DNA of 64,000 nt from Pohlia nutans (GCA_022496805.1 CM040085.1:31277811-31341810); one strand, 5' to 3'. Counted from the stretch's first letter, positions 1 to 12,426 are shown. Numbers and translations: made by a program. Notes: generated from the letters alone by a model not told the origin.

Positions 1-2089
1 GTGTGGAAAAAGAGGCTATGGCTATGATAAATGCCAAAATTCATAGAGTACACTATAGTTGACTGAAAGGCTTCTACAAGTAAATATCTCCTATGAAATT
101 AGCTGTGGAGCTCGATGTGATTATTTTCATACCCGAAAAGAACAGATCTTGTGAGTGGGGAGTAATAAACCAAAATAGCAAGTACTTGTGTGAAGTTGGG
201 CTATAGGTTGATCCATGTCATGATTGCCGCTCTTGAATTTCTATTGGAAAGTGACATTGATAGACGTTGACAGGAATCATTCACATTATTGCTTTGGTTA
301 CCTACTCACGAGATTCCCCTCGTGACTTATATAAATATAGAAATTTGAAGGATGGATCCACTAACAGATATTTAACTAATTATGGACAAAAGGACGAATT
401 CTGGACAAAATGACAAATTCTAAACAATTTGCCAATAATTGTAGAAAATGCTCAAATCTGGACAATTGAAACTTTTATCGGTGGATAGCCGGATTGATAT
501 CGGCTGTCGGCCGACACTTTTGAGAAAATAAAAATAAAAATAAAATAAAATAAAATTTTTGTGCCAAAAATCAATTCTGTGACCTAACTATAGGCTAATA
601 TTCATTGTTTTGACCTTTTTTGAAGCAAAAAAGTCTGTATGTGGACATCTTTCAATTCAAAAATTTGTTATTTAATTTTGTCGGCGCCTCGGTGGATGCA
701 TTCAATATTATTTCTGGACTTTTAAAAGTCCATAATTAGTTAAATATCAGTTCATTGCAGGTAGTCACATACCCGTGGCAACATGCAAGTGCGCCACTTT
801 GCCATGGTAAATTTAAGGTCTCACTTTTTGAACTAAAAGTGAAATTTGACATAAGCCAACTGTGTTGTTATTCAAAAAATCACCATCTTATTTTGAAGAT
901 CTTGACCTAACAAATGTTTATCAACTAGCACAAAAACCAAAAGAAATTTGGATGGATGAAAAACTATATAAGATGTAGTCAAGATACATGGACGCATGCG
1001 GGTTAAGGTAGTTAAATATCTTATAATACGTGCATCGTTAGAGGCCTACATGATCCGTGCGTGTCTGGTAAAATTTGCATTGGACTTATACTTTTCAATC
1101 ACATTTTAACCGAATCCTCCTAGTCATTCCCCTAGTGTCTCTTGTTTTAGAATTGCTTCACCTTATCACCGATGGCGCCTCTTTTGCACTTTGAGAATAT
1201 CATTCATTGAATGCAGTTCATTGTCGTTGTCTTTGTAGTAAGTCTCTTGGACGTTTGTATGGTATGGTCCACTAGAATTCTTGTCCCTATGTAGTCTTTT
1301 GAGGATTTTGAGAATTTGAAAAATCTGATTTAGAGAGAGAAAAATATTTTTGTGAAATCTAAAGTGGTAGGATGGATTGTATCGATAAAAGAGAAAAGAA
1401 ATTTGATAGAAATTTGAGGATTCGGCATTATATTTTAATGGAAGATGAATCAAAAGGTAATCTAGTGCATTGTTATAGTGCATAATATGCACTCCAAATT
1501 CTAAAAGAAAAGGAGAATAGACGGTTGTGGATGGAATTTTGAGCTATGAAGTTTTTCTAGTATCCACTCAAATATGTGAATAAAAACATCTTCTAATTTT
1601 TTCAATTTTTTTTTAATTGATTAAAGTTTCAAATTTTAAAATGTGTTATTTTTAAGAGGGATCAATTGGTTCCCTATTATAAAAAACTTTTTGATGGATT
1701 TATTTTTCTGCTGTATTTGAGAATGAAATCTTTCAAGTTGGCTAATTTTTAGTTTTTTTAATATAGAATCAAACGTGAGCTATATTTGCATTCAAAGTTT
1801 GATCACAACTTGGTGAATTTGTTATTAAAATGGGAGTTTTGATACTGAAAATCTTCAACATAAAATAATTTTAACATTCTTAAATTTGATTTTTTGGATG
1901 GCATGTACATAAATCTAGAACTTAGTTCACTCATTTTTCATTGAATCATTGCTACATAATTTTCAAATTGGCTTGAAAGGTAGATTTTCAAACAAAATGC
2001 TCAAATTGCACAAATGTGTACCAAGATGAAGTTAGTTCATCAAGAGGAGTTAGTGGACCGTACCATACAAACGCCCTCTTACGCACTTG
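1..2089. other. AT-rich DNA, no gene recognised
   Basis: The stretch is AT-rich with many short homopolymer runs. Open frames here are short and of low complexity, and none shows a recognisable domain. I see no repeat structure beyond simple A/T tracts. Confidence 0.6.
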
Positions 2090-2320
2090 TTAACCCTTAA
2101 AGGTCCAGATTGGCCATTCCGGCCAGTATTATACGGCCGTATTTCATTGTATTTGGAATGGTTCTCCACCTCCTATGAGTTTCATATCAAAAGTGAAGTT
2201 AAAATTCATGTCTACATGGTCTTAAAAGCTATTGGGATCTCAATTTGGAACTTTCTACTTACAACAAATGTTAAATATACGGCAACGTATCTACTATGCC
2301 CTAAAACCTTTAAGGGTTAA
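2090..2320. mobile_element. Small piggyBac-like MITE
   Basis: The segment starts TTAACCCTTAAAGGT and ends with its inverse complement, with TTAA at both outer edges, giving 15-bp inverted ends over 231 bp. A TTAA target site followed by CCC is characteristic of piggyBac-type elements. There is no coding capacity. The assignment rests only on the termini. Confidence 0.6.
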
Positions 2321-2341
2321 ATAGGAATCGGATGTAGTTGG

Positions 2342-3083
2342 TTAACCCCTAAACGCATGGGAGGCCAAAAACTAGCTTATCAATGTAACACTATTCAATT
2401 CCAACTGCTACATGGACAATTTTCATCCAATTCCTTTTGTAAAGGATTTTTGTTGGTCATGCCACATTTTCAAGTAATTTTCAGATCATTCAATTTATTT
2501 TTGGAGTTCATATGGGGTCCCAACTACAAGAAGAGTTGTAAAAACCGTTCACTGTGTAGTGTATTTTGGATCTTTTTGTGTTTTTCTTCTTAAACTAAAT
2601 TTAGGCCATGAAAATGAGTTCTATTGCATTTGAGTTTAACAAACATAAAATGAAGCTTACCAAATCTAGTTTCTACTCCACTTTGAATTTATTGGAAAAA
2701 TCTGCTAATTGAGTGTTTTCTTGGAGTTACAAATTTGACATGCATTACCACAATGTAAGAAAATATATCTAGATTTAGTTACATGGTTGATTTTCATTTC
2801 CTATAATGTTCTTCATTGTAATTTACACCTCTGGTAAAAAAACTTGGAATTTTTCAATACATTTTGTAATTGACAAGAATTTTCATTAAAATCATTTCAA
2901 AAAATCATAGTAATTTCAAGTTTTCACCAACTATTTTGCACAATTCATCATTTGTGGTAGACACATAGCTTCATCTCTTAAAAATATAAAATTGAATTTT
3001 TTATCTTGTTTATATTAGTAGAATAGAATATGACAGTGGAAGCATGATTGTATGGTTATAGGTCCAAGCATTTAAGGGTTAAT
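2342..3083. mobile_element. Second piggyBac-like non-autonomous element
   Basis: The left end reads TTAACCCCTAAACGCATGG and the inverse complement of the right end reads TTAACCCTTAAATGCTTGG, so the ends match except at a few positions and both carry TTAA. The 742-bp interior is AT-rich and non-coding. It lies 21 bp from the previous MITE and shares its terminal TTAACCC. Confidence 0.5.
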
Positions 3084-4360
3084 ATGAATCTGATTGTTGA
3101 TGATATAATTTTAATTTTAATTTCAATACTTTTTGGGACAAAATTGTGCAGGCTCGAAGATGCTTCTTTATTTCTCAGCAAATTTTGCATATCATTACCA
3201 ATGTACAAAAACTTTTTTTCCAAATTTTTTTACACTAGATTAGGCAGACCATTTTCAATATCTAAAGAGAATTTTGAAAAATTGAATATCCTTATTTTCT
3301 TGAAAAAATCATAAAAGCTGGGAGTTTTCCATTTTTTTTTCTAGCAGAGTTGGGATATGTTTAGCAATGTTAAAACTATTTTCCAAATTGTTTTTTTCTG
3401 TGAATTATGTAGGGATTATTGTATATCTAAAAATAAATCTGAAAACTTTGAATTTTATTTGGACAAAATCATGATGGCTGAGGTTTTTCTTTTTCGATTT
3501 GCATATATTTAGTGATGTTAAAAACATTTTGTTTCCAATGCTTTTTTTTTGTAATTTTATGTTAGGGAAACATTTTTTTCCTATACATTAGAAGAAAACT
3601 GGACCCTCTAAAGGGCCGCGTAAGGATTTCTGGGTACAACGCAGCCATTGGTTGCTGGTTCCAGGGAATGAATAAACAAATCTGGAGTGGAGCCATTAGT
3701 CAGAAATTTTGTCAGAACTTCCTAGTGCAAGGAACTTCCATGTCACTTCCCGCGGTTGTGAGGACCCCAGAAAATAAGCGCTGGCATAGAAAGAGGCTCC
3801 GGACTATGATGTGGTGGCACTAACGTGGCAGTTATTTTGGATTAAACTAATGGAGTACCCGCGAGGACAATGGACGGATGATGGGCACACTACAATTTCT
3901 CCTACTAAACAAATCAGGAGTGCCATAGGAGGTACCAAGGAAAGGCACTCATGGTTCCATGGGGGTTGATGGTTGGCCCTAGTACGATTAGTTGACTCGC
4001 ACTATTTGTTGTTTTTTTATTAGTGGATCATCTACGTACATGTGGAAAGCGTGGATGATAAATAGACTTCAGTTGGAGGCCTCATTCACAGATGGTTTTT
4101 TCTGTAGATGAAGGTGGAACCATCAAGATGAAGCTGGATGAAGTATTGCCACCTCAGGCCATATTCCGTTGACACCTACTTTCAGTTTTTGGCGCCAAGT
4201 ATACGTTGGCTTCATCATTGGCACTGCCACGTTGGTTTAGAGTGGGTCCAACTATCTGGAGCCTCCATTTCAATTTATTTTTTAATTTTTTATTGGTACA
4301 AATGGAACAAGATTTTATTCCACTGCAAAAGGACCTCTATTTCATTTCTAATTGATCCAC
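3084..4360. other. No gene recognised
   Basis: AT-rich to about 3.6 kb, then more balanced in composition. No open frame resembles a known protein and no paired termini were found. Confidence 0.55.
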
Positions 4361-4580
4361 TACACTAAATAGGTAGATAGTGTTAGATAATTATAAGATT
4401 TGAAAATATTATAGATTTTTACTCTCGACAAACTGGAATTACCAAAGACATTGATTCCAATACTATTGAAAGATCCCCATCTTGACCAATATAGAGGGTA
4501 AAAAAATTGGTCAACAGTAAAAACTTACAACATGTTCATGTAAATTAGTGTATCTAACACTAATCTACCTATTTAGTGTA
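4361..4580. mobile_element. 220-bp MITE with about 28-bp inverted ends
   Basis: The left end begins TACACTAAATAGGTAGAT and continues AGTGTTAGATA. The right end is its inverse complement with one extra base. The interior is AT-rich and non-coding. TA at the edges could be a TA target duplication (mariner-like), but the superfamily is uncertain. Confidence 0.6.
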
Positions 4581-5169
4581 ATGAAAGACACACAAGGATG
4601 CTCCTGGAGCCTCTCCTTCAATTTTCTATGGTAATACTAATCAAACAAAGACAAGGATGCTCTGCGACCAAATTTATAAAATGAAACTGTACAGATGTCA
4701 AACGGGCAGTAGGTGTGTCTCCATGATGGTTTAGGGTCAACCTCAAACAATGTTGTGTGCAAAGCCTAGCAAGGACACTCACTCAGTGGAGGAACAAACC
4801 TAGGATTTTTAGGCGGGAAAATTAGCCAAGTGGCAACAGATTAAGTGGCAACATGGTGCGGAAATTTAGATTGGAATTGCCAACATGAAGTTGGAAGCTC
4901 CACTGGCAACAACTTCTTGTGCTGGAAACTGAAGGAGACGTTCTTTATTTCATCACGGTTTGTATGTGAGAGTAGTATGCTGATTACATCGATTCACAAT
5001 GGCTCTAAATGATATCACGAACAGAGTGGAGATTGCAGGCCCATACACTCCGAATGTGTCTCTTGCTCCACAATTTGCTCCATTGATAAAGAGGGGCCGT
5101 CTTGTGCATGAGCAAGTCCCAAGACGTGAGTTCCTTGCCTACAGATCTTGAGGTGCCACCAATATTGAT
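4581..5169. other. No feature; upstream of the unknown gene
   Basis: No recognisable promoter or repeat. A 5' exon of the following gene could lie here, but none could be supported. Confidence 0.4.
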
Positions 5170-6883
5170 TTGTGGGTAGATGGAGAAATTTGCCCTCCGG
5201 ATCCTAGTACAGGAGTCCCTCCAATGTTTAGAACAATCAAACAATGTCTTGAATTTATCTGCCTAGGAGAAGAAGGGTTGCTGGGATATTCCAAGAGGCT
5301 TGCCAACTTGGGCAGTGGTCTAGAGAGGGTGAATGTGGCATTGGAGGAAACAATTCGGGATTCCCAGGTCCAAATCGATCTTTTACGTAACTCAGACTTA
5401 GTGCTCCATGCAAAATTACAAGAGTCTAAGGGTCAACTTTGTTTAGCACTAGAAACAATTCATGCACAATGTTTAGAATGTCAAAGCTTAATTGATGAAC
5501 ACTACGTAGCTGTAGAAACAATCCATGCAAAAAGTCTAGAGCACGAGAGAATTATTGAGGAATGTAGGGTTCTAGAAAGGCAGTGTGGGGACTTGAAGGA
5601 CAAAGTCATTGGATTGGTGAACCGTAACGACAATTTAGAGGAACTCGTGGGAATACTAATGGAATCTTTAGGTGGAGTCACAGTGAACAAATTACAGGTG
5701 GAACTAGCTCAATGTAAAAAAAAAATTGTGAAAGCGGAATCTAAATTGTCTGCACTGAAGGAGGGTCCACTTGGCTTGCGACTCCGGGGTCGTCGTTTGA
5801 GGGGTTTGGATGAATTAACTCACGATGGGGGGCAAGCCAAGAGAAGAAGAAAGCAACTGAGATCAATCCTACAACCACAAGCTGTTGATTCCACTCAAAA
5901 ATTTAACAAGGCTTCTAGAGAGAAGAAGAGATTGTGGGGAAATGACTCCATCCAGAGGAAAACTGTTGTTGCATTTGCGAGGATTCTATCGAGGCGAGAA
6001 GCTATGGCTTTGGTTGATGAACCAAGGATGCATTCTGTTGGCACCAACATTGCAAATAGTGTCTTGAAAAAAATTGGAGCTGAGGTTGGAGCAGACTCTA
6101 TGTTGGCAGCGTGTGATATGGCTGGTGTTCCGTAAGAGGCATATGGCTTGATATTCAAGACCATTAAAGGGCGGGTGAAATTGGTGGATCCGACCTTGAC
6201 AGCTGATCTGATGCCAAAACCCCATAAGGTACCAAAGGTCACATGAAACTTTATCATATAGTTGACCTGGAGATGGATTTACATTGACGTCTATTAGCAA
6301 TTAATTGAGGTAGTGACCTTTTGCTTAAATATATAGGTGGCTCTATTGCGGAGGGAGCTCAATGCTAACCTTCCACGATTCATCGGAGAATATAAGCACA
6401 TTGAAGGCAAATTCACTCCGCCGCCTCCAACAAGGACCAGTGACAAAGCCGTTGTGGTCAAAGAGGTGAAATTGGATGAAAAAAATTCACTCTTTGTTGA
6501 GCTCAAGGCCGTCCAGAGGAGCATAGTTTTGTTCTATGGCATCACGGAAGAAGGTATGTATATGATTCCAATTTGCAATTTGCTTGATCCGTTGCTGGTA
6601 CACTTTGATGTTGACCTTTGGAATCATTACCCACCATAGCATCTATATCTCATATTGTGTCACTTGTTGCTTGTTCTAGAGCTATGTGGTAAACCCCTTA
6701 TGTTTGTATTGAAATTGGATGAAGCGGAAATTATGAATGGAAAGAAGTTTGAACGAGTTAGCCTCACTCTCATGAATAGGGCATTGGATCCAGAAATTCA
6801 GAGAGATAGTTCCAAGTTTTTTTCTGTCCAATCAGAGCAGGAGATTTGACCTGTTGGGTGTTTTCAAGTACAAAAGGAGTCAT
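5170..6883 (+). pseudogene. Decayed multi-exon gene of unknown function, interrupted by element 1
   Basis: I do not recognise the family. Three exons can be traced: 5170-6228, 6337-6553 and 6680-6883, joined by GT/AG introns in consistent phase. The first part is rich in heptad-like Leu/Glu/Lys segments (probable coiled coil, roughly residues 35-200), followed by a basic patch. The last exon contains a well-formed segment around VLKLDEAEIMNGKKFERV. Two in-frame stops interrupt it. One is TAA at 6133-6135, after which the frame stays protein-like up to the donor at 6229. The other is TGA at 6847-6849, where the frame again continues sensibly to the element 1 boundary. Both fit C-to-T or G-to-A changes of CAA and TGG. 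The reading frame is cut at the left end of element 1, so the 3' part is missing. It may be transposon-derived. The chosen start is only the beginning of the open frame, since no upstream ATG is convincing. Confidence 0.5.
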
Positions 6884-6892
6884 ATCATGTCC

Positions 6893-6955
6893 CGGGAATG
6901 CTAGCATGTGAGCCTGGGGGTGTGAGCCTGAGAGCCCAAGAGCCTGAGAGCCTAG
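6893..6955. repeat. Left terminal inverted repeat of element 1
   Basis: Contains GCTAGCATGTGAGCC followed by tandem GTGAGCCTG, GAGAGCC and GAGCCTG words, closely matching the left end of element 2. Confidence 0.75.
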
Positions 6956-6993
6956 AAAAATTTCATTTTTTTTTCCGTTTTTAGTGTAAGGGA

Positions 6994-7006
6994 CCTATAA
7001 CCGTGG
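6994..7006. promoter_or_regulatory. Conserved subterminal motif, element 1
   Basis: CCTATAACCGTGG lies about 100 bp inside the terminus. The same motif recurs at both ends of elements 2 and 3, which suggests a transposase-binding or other cis-acting site. Confidence 0.6.
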
Positions 7007-7511
7007 AATCAGTATTAATGAGATTTAGGGTATATTTGAACTATAATGTGTAATGTATTTATTGCACATACTACATCTATGCGAATGAATTAGGAAAATT
7101 TTAGGATCTTAGTGTCAAAGGTTTAGGGCTTGGATCCTAGAAAAATTAGACATGAACAATTGAGTTGATAAATAAATGAGGTTGGAGAATAGGGTGTAGG
7201 GTTAAGAGTTTAGGAAGTACAAGTGCAAGGCATTAGGAGTTTAAAATGGGTTTATTTTGCATTGGCAACATTTAAAATCGGTTTATTTTACATACGACAT
7301 CTATGGCAATGGGTCTTAGTGTCGAGGGTTTAGAGATTGAACATTAAAGATTGCAACTTGGACAAAAGAGTTAACGAATCAATGAGGTTTAGGATGAGGA
7401 GGCTTATAGCAATGTCAAGTACAATAGACATGTAAAAAATCCAAAGTAGTGGCCCTTTTAGTCTCACTACAAATACCATATAGAAAGTAATACAAATATG
7501 TGGAGAGAACA
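7007..7511. other. Element 1 3'-flanking non-coding region
   Basis: AT-rich, no gene seen. It lies between the terminal repeat and the last exon of the ParB-methyltransferase gene. The arrays that fill this position in element 2 (24.1-25.6 kb) are absent here. Confidence 0.5.
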
Positions 7512-9470
7512 TCAAAGTTCCTCTAAATCATCACTAGAATTACTGCTACCAGAAGACCCTGAGCAAGAGCTAGATTTAGAGCGGCTCGGTGAACTAATTC
7601 CATCACAATCAGACTCCTCAGCCTCAACATCGAAGTATACTAAAGCGTCATAATTCAACACCTTAGGCTTTGAAATGTGATCCCTAATACCCTGAACTGC
7701 AAGTGCCTGAGCAACATGCTCAATGTAACATGGCAACTGAAAAGGTTTAGGTGGGCTCTCTAGATACTCTGGCCTTGCAAAAAATGGCCTCTGCACGGTA
7801 GAATTCGTGGTCCTCATTTCTCTGCACGGAAAAAAAGTGAACATGAGACCAACTTGTTCAAAAATTTATCAAACAAAGTATCAATTGAAATGATTGAATT
7901 CAAACTTACTTACTGAATCGAGATTTCTTCAACACTCGAACGACCGCTGACGGAACTGCGTCTGGATCCTCTGATGCAGATGATGATGCAACGACTAGCG
8001 CTGGGACGGGTTTAGGGGCACGTCGCATAGACAAAAGCAATCCATCAAATAGCTTCTGGTCCTCTTCGAGTGCCACAATGTGCCGTTGCACGCAGCGGCA
8101 AGCCATCAAAGATGCACCTAAAAGAATGCACACAACAAAAAAACATAGAACAATTAGCGCGATAAAATGAATGAGAAATTAAGACAAATACAAAGAATGA
8201 AAAAAAGGAAGAAAACAATTTAAGTAATTGATACAAAGAATGTTAAGAGTTTACACCTGTCATGGCGGTGCAATCCAAGACAACAGCGTTGGGGCGAGAA
8301 GAAGCCTCAATCAACATCTGCATGAACTGACTATCTTTCTCACGAGGGCCTCGCCAAGGCTTACTTCCATTCATTTTTTGAGAGGCCTTGGTGGTAAAAT
8401 TCTGTAACATTTCGTCACAACCCACATCTAATCCAAGAGCCTCAAGAGCTGGAATAGACTGAAATGCAAAACGTGCACGAGCAACCTTTGGTAACACACG
8501 AACTAAGAGATAAACTCCAAACCGCTGAGTCTGCACCATATAGAACCAAAAGAGTTAGTTAATTGTAATAGTTAACAAAAATACTGAATGCTAAATTATT
8601 TTTTTAGAGAGTGAGCATTTACCGTCTTCAGATGGTTGACTGGTGATGCCAAATGCAGCCTATTCATGCAAGTCCAGTCTTTGAACAATGTAAAGCCTGT
8701 TGCTTTACTATAACCAAGGATGTTAGCCTTGGTTGACTGCTTGTATGGATGGACTATAATGATAGCTCCATCATCAACCAAGTGATTGTCTGCAAAGTCA
8801 AAGATTGGGTCGAGCCAATCATCTTCAGCTGCATTCCAAAGTGGAACCTGTTCTGGCGGCTCTGAAATAGTAGGAACCGATAGGTTCTCAGGCATGTCAA
8901 AAATAATCAGATCCACACACGGGTCCTTGCAAGACTGTCCTTTGAATACTCGCGGGCGGTCCGCTTTGTGCTGGTTTAGGAAAAAACATACAGAAGTTAG
9001 TATTCTATAAAATCCAGAAAAAACCAAACAAAAGTAATTGTACAGAGTCCAAAACCAATCAAGATCAAACAAAACACCCTAAAACCAAACAAAACCAAAC
9101 AAAACCAAACAAAATTAATTAAGTGTACAGAGTCCAATATCTATGTCAAGCATTGTACCTCATCCAAGAACTGCTGAATCTCCACAAACGCCTTTGGGAG
9201 AGGGTCATCTTCATTTTGTGGAAGAGCTGCTGCAAGTGAAGTGTTGAGAACCAATTCATCGATCTCATAGTCCTCTCCTAAGTCCACCAGCTCACGAATT
9301 TGGCCACAGAACGCCTTGTCTTGCGATAGTTCCAAGTACCCGGAATCCCTCTTAGTACCCCGCTGCTCCTGGCTCTGGTGTTGAGATTCTGCATCAACAA
9401 CACTTGAAGCAGATGGCTTTGGATCGAAGAAGCTGCGGGACCGCCACCTATATCAACGTCGGCACCGTCT
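7512..9470 (-). pseudogene. 3' half of a ParB-methyltransferase-like gene (element 1)
   Basis: Five exons match the last five of the element 2 gene: about 9470-9159, 8970-8623, 8530-8257, 8117-7914 and 7821-7512, with GT/AG junctions at equivalent places. They encode the end of the linker (GTKRDSGYLELSQDK region), then the methyltransferase-like domain. That domain has a degenerate motif IV (DMPE in LIIFDMPENLSVP), the conserved PWRGPREK block in the position of motif X, then motif I (VLDCTAMTG, with the G codon split by the intron) continuing into ASLMACR and LEEDQKLF. The tail is acidic and Ser-rich (SSSCSGSSGSSNSSDD). The ParB-like 5' exons are missing and the frame closes upstream of about 9.48 kb. 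These exons are open, so truncation is the main lesion. Confidence 0.7.
9062..9115. repeat. Short AACCAAACAA tandem repeat in an intron
   Basis: About five copies of a 10-bp word (AAACCAAACA) lie in the intron between two methyltransferase exons of element 1. It looks like ordinary microsatellite expansion. Confidence 0.7.
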
Positions 9471-9530
9471 TCAGAGCCGGTATTTCTTGTCCCCTCTATT
9501 AGATACAAGTATATATGGTATAGCCATGTC

Positions 9531-10969
9531 ATAATTTATTGGGCTACATATCGTGAACATGGAATGTGAATAATGGTGTCCCGATTTCATCTAAGAGAAA
9601 TAGAGTACGAAATTTGGTACGTATTGATACAGCGGTACATGCATGTTATGTACAACATCTATGTATATATGAGACTACTTGGATGTGTACGAAAGAAAGA
9701 TATGTCAACATATACTTATATAGAGAGGCATTTATGTGGAGGACATAATCGTATGTATAGCCAACACTTTTATAGAAGTGTATGTAGTTCTAGAACATAC
9801 ATTTGCTAAAGAGTAAAGACAATAGCGTACCATTCTATATAAAGTTTACTTTTGTTCATATAGTATGGGAGGTTGAACAATAATGTCTTCACATTACACT
9901 TGCGACACACTGGGATGTACAATCAACAATAATTTCTAAAATAATAAAAATAAAAAATTCTAAAATACTGATGTATAGCCCAAAAAATTTGTTCCGGAGT
10001 TTTTTGCATCTATTCTAGCAGCACACTAAAAATCGTGCGGTTACTGGACCCTCTAGCTTAGTAAAAGATTTCAGTACATACTGTAGGACGATGTGGTATA
10101 TGAGCTACAGAGAATGGAATGTTTGGGAATATGATTGGTATGTCTTGTAAATAGTACATGGTGTGTACTAGCAAGATTTTTTTTCTGTATCCAAGCAGTG
10201 CGCATAACAGTGTAGAGTGTGTCTACATGCATGAACTACATAATACATAGTGTATAGAAATGAACAACTCTAGAATAGTTTGTGCTGTCAAGAAAATGAG
10301 GTGTACGGTATAAGTCTATCAAAATCTGTGAATGTTGTAGAATAGTACGTCACTGTTGAAAAAAATTGGTCTGTGCTGCCAACATGTATGAAGTGACTCG
10401 TATCATTGTCTACCTAGGCTTTTCCAGACTATGTATAGGCCACTAGTCTATGTGATATATAGCATGTATAGCCAACAAGTCTATGGCCAACAACTCTATC
10501 GCCAATGCTATGTCTAGCACTTTAGCTAGAATGGTATCTATGGCCATCAACTCAAACAATGGAATGTACAACCACCAAATATGTCTTGTCAAAACCATTG
10601 GTATATCATGTAGACAAGACATGTTTGTAGGGTACGTAGAAATGGTATGTCCATGGCCTAAATAATGGTATGTGATGTACTAAATAAGGAAAAAAGTCCA
10701 TAATGGTATATGGTTTGTCAAAGAATTATGTGCCGAGTAGTAACGCATGTTGTGTGCCGTAGCAAACAATGGTATGTTGTAAAGTAACAATTGCCATGGC
10801 GTGTAGTGCAGCATAATGGTATGTCGTGTCGTACAACAATATATATAATACTATGTGTTTGTAGTAATACTTTGTATGAAATGCAAGACTCATATCGCAC
10901 GGTGAATACAATGCATAAAATAGAAATGGCAATTGTGACGGCACTATTGTTATAGACCTTCCAAAATTT
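9531..10969. other. Non-coding DNA between element 1 and the piggyBac-like remnant
   Basis: No gene recognised. From about 10.1 to 10.9 kb the words AATGGTATGT and TATAGCCAAC recur many times, which may be degraded 5' sequence of the piggyBac-like element. A 23-bp segment at 9958-9980 recurs with one mismatch, same orientation, at 23820-23842, on the other side of that remnant. Confidence 0.5.
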
Positions 10970-12168
10970 ATGTACACAATGGCTAATGCTACACCGTTCA
11001 GAATTTGGGCGATGCATCGCAGGTATGGCCTACAGAAGGCGAAGGATTGGGATCCGCTGTACATGACGGGCAACCGAATGTCGCAACAGATGAACCCGTC
11101 ATACCTAGCCAAGAATCAACACTCATCGATGAGGGAGACGGTACGCGACAGATATCCTCACCGGTTTGAGTGATACACGCGGTGGCAAGAATTGGTGGCG
11201 CTTGGAGGTCCCTGAACTCTTAGCATTTATAGGCGTGAATCTATTGATGGGTATCAATAGGCGCCCCAACCATCGCTTGTATTGGAAGAAATCAGATCCC
11301 GCCGTTTATTGCGCTTTTATAGCAGCGATTATGAGCCGCCGACGATATGAGGATATCACCCGATGTATTCACCTTCCACTGGAAAAAGAGGAGGAACAAC
11401 GTCATGAAACTGCAGGCTATCAGGCGGACAAGATATGCAAGGTCAGATGGCTAATGAATGAGGTGCGCGGGCAATTCAGTGGACAGTGGAATTTGCATCA
11501 AATGGTGACAGTTGATGAATTTATGGTGGGTTACAAGGGAAAGTATTGCCCCATCCGGCAATACCTTCCAAAAAAACCCACCAAATGGGGTATAAAAATT
11601 TGGTGTCTAGCGGATGCGGATTCGAAATACGTTTATACATGGGACGTGTACACAGGGTCTGATTTGAAAGGAACGATGTGCAGCAGCAGTCCTGGTGAAG
11701 CAAAAACTGGGTATGCAGTTGTGATGAAGTTGCTGCATGGGTTGCATAATCGCGGTCATGTTGTCTTGACAAACAATTTCTTCACCAGTGTAAAATTGCT
11801 GATCGACATGGTTGAGAGAGGCACATATGGCACAGGCACAATTCGATCGAATCGCATCGGCTTACCGTCCATATTGGCGAACACAAAGTTATGGAGTAAG
11901 GAAGTGCAAGGAACACTAGGATGGCGAATGCACAGCAGTCAAAAAATTTCCTGTGTCGTATGGTGTGACAAAAAACCAGTGCTATTGTTGTCTACTCATG
12001 CACCACCAATTATCCCGCATGGTTCGACGCCAGTGACAGTGCCACGACGATCTGGTGGAGTGGTAGTGCATGTGCCCACGTCACCTGTTCACAAAGAGTA
12101 TACAACATGGATGCGAGGTGTGGACGTAGCTGATCAAATTCGGGGGTCGTATTCATGTCAGGTTCGAT
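10970..12168 (+). pseudogene. piggyBac-like transposase, 5' part (dead)
   Basis: This encodes a DDE_Tnp_1_7 / piggyBac-family transposase: YEDITRCIHL, then VDEFMVGYKGKYCP followed by QYLPKKPTKWGIKIW, then NNFFTS and the GTIRSNR motif, then GVDVADQ. The family uses three catalytic aspartates. The first (TVDEF) and third (GVDVADQ) are present. The second, normally in (T/C)DN(F/W)FTS, reads TNNFFTS because of an AAC codon (about 11772-11774), a single G-to-A change from GAC. The reading frame from about 11148 is open to the copia insertion; the 10970-11165 part is in another frame and its start is uncertain. Coding is interrupted after the TCGAT target site at 12164-12168 and resumes at 23113. 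Inactive by substitution, insertion and a downstream stop. Confidence 0.8.
12164..12168. repeat. Target-site duplication (TCGAT), outer copia, left copy
   Basis: TCGAT directly precedes the first LTR and recurs at 23113-23117 directly after the fourth LTR. This is the 5-bp duplication typical of copia integration. Confidence 0.9.
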
Positions 12169-12426
12169 TATTGAAGGTAGAGAAGATTGCACAAGGCACA
12201 CACACAAACACAAGGAATGCGTAGAAAGAGATGATCTTTACTCAAAGGCCTTCCACCTTAAGTAGTGTACACTAGGAGGTCACCATGGACAAACCATATG
12301 GGATAACTCATCACAAGGACACTCTAGAGATCAGCCCATGCCTAACCCCTCCTCCCACACACCATTATTTAGCACCCGTACGTCTTTGGCTTCTAGCAAT
12401 ACTACGTTGCATCAATTACCTCAATA
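12169..12426 (-). repeat. Outer copia 3' LTR (258 bp)
   Basis: Begins TATTGAAGG and ends CCTCAATA, as do the other three LTRs. It carries the GATGATC variant. The end of pol overlaps it by about 25 bp (stop at 12402). Confidence 0.93.

Larger units (their letters stand above)
6893..9530 (-). mobile_element. Element 1: truncated relative of the giant MULE elements
   Basis: The left terminus has the same GCTAGCATGTGAGCC core as element 2, the same GAGCC word repeats, and the CCTATAACCGTGG motif about 100 bp inside. Within it lies the 3' half of a ParB-methyltransferase gene in the same orientation as in element 2. Homology stops at about 9.47-9.53 kb. No transposase and no right terminus were found, so the copy is truncated, or its right part was lost or replaced near the piggyBac-like remnant. 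The candidate left target duplicate (6884-6892, ATCATGTCC) has no partner in the window. Confidence 0.75.

Noticed and set aside
8596..9072. Upstream part of the minus-strand frame beyond the CAG acceptor at 8971
   Set aside because: It reads hydrophobic intron sequence; equivalent exons in element 2 start at the same acceptor.
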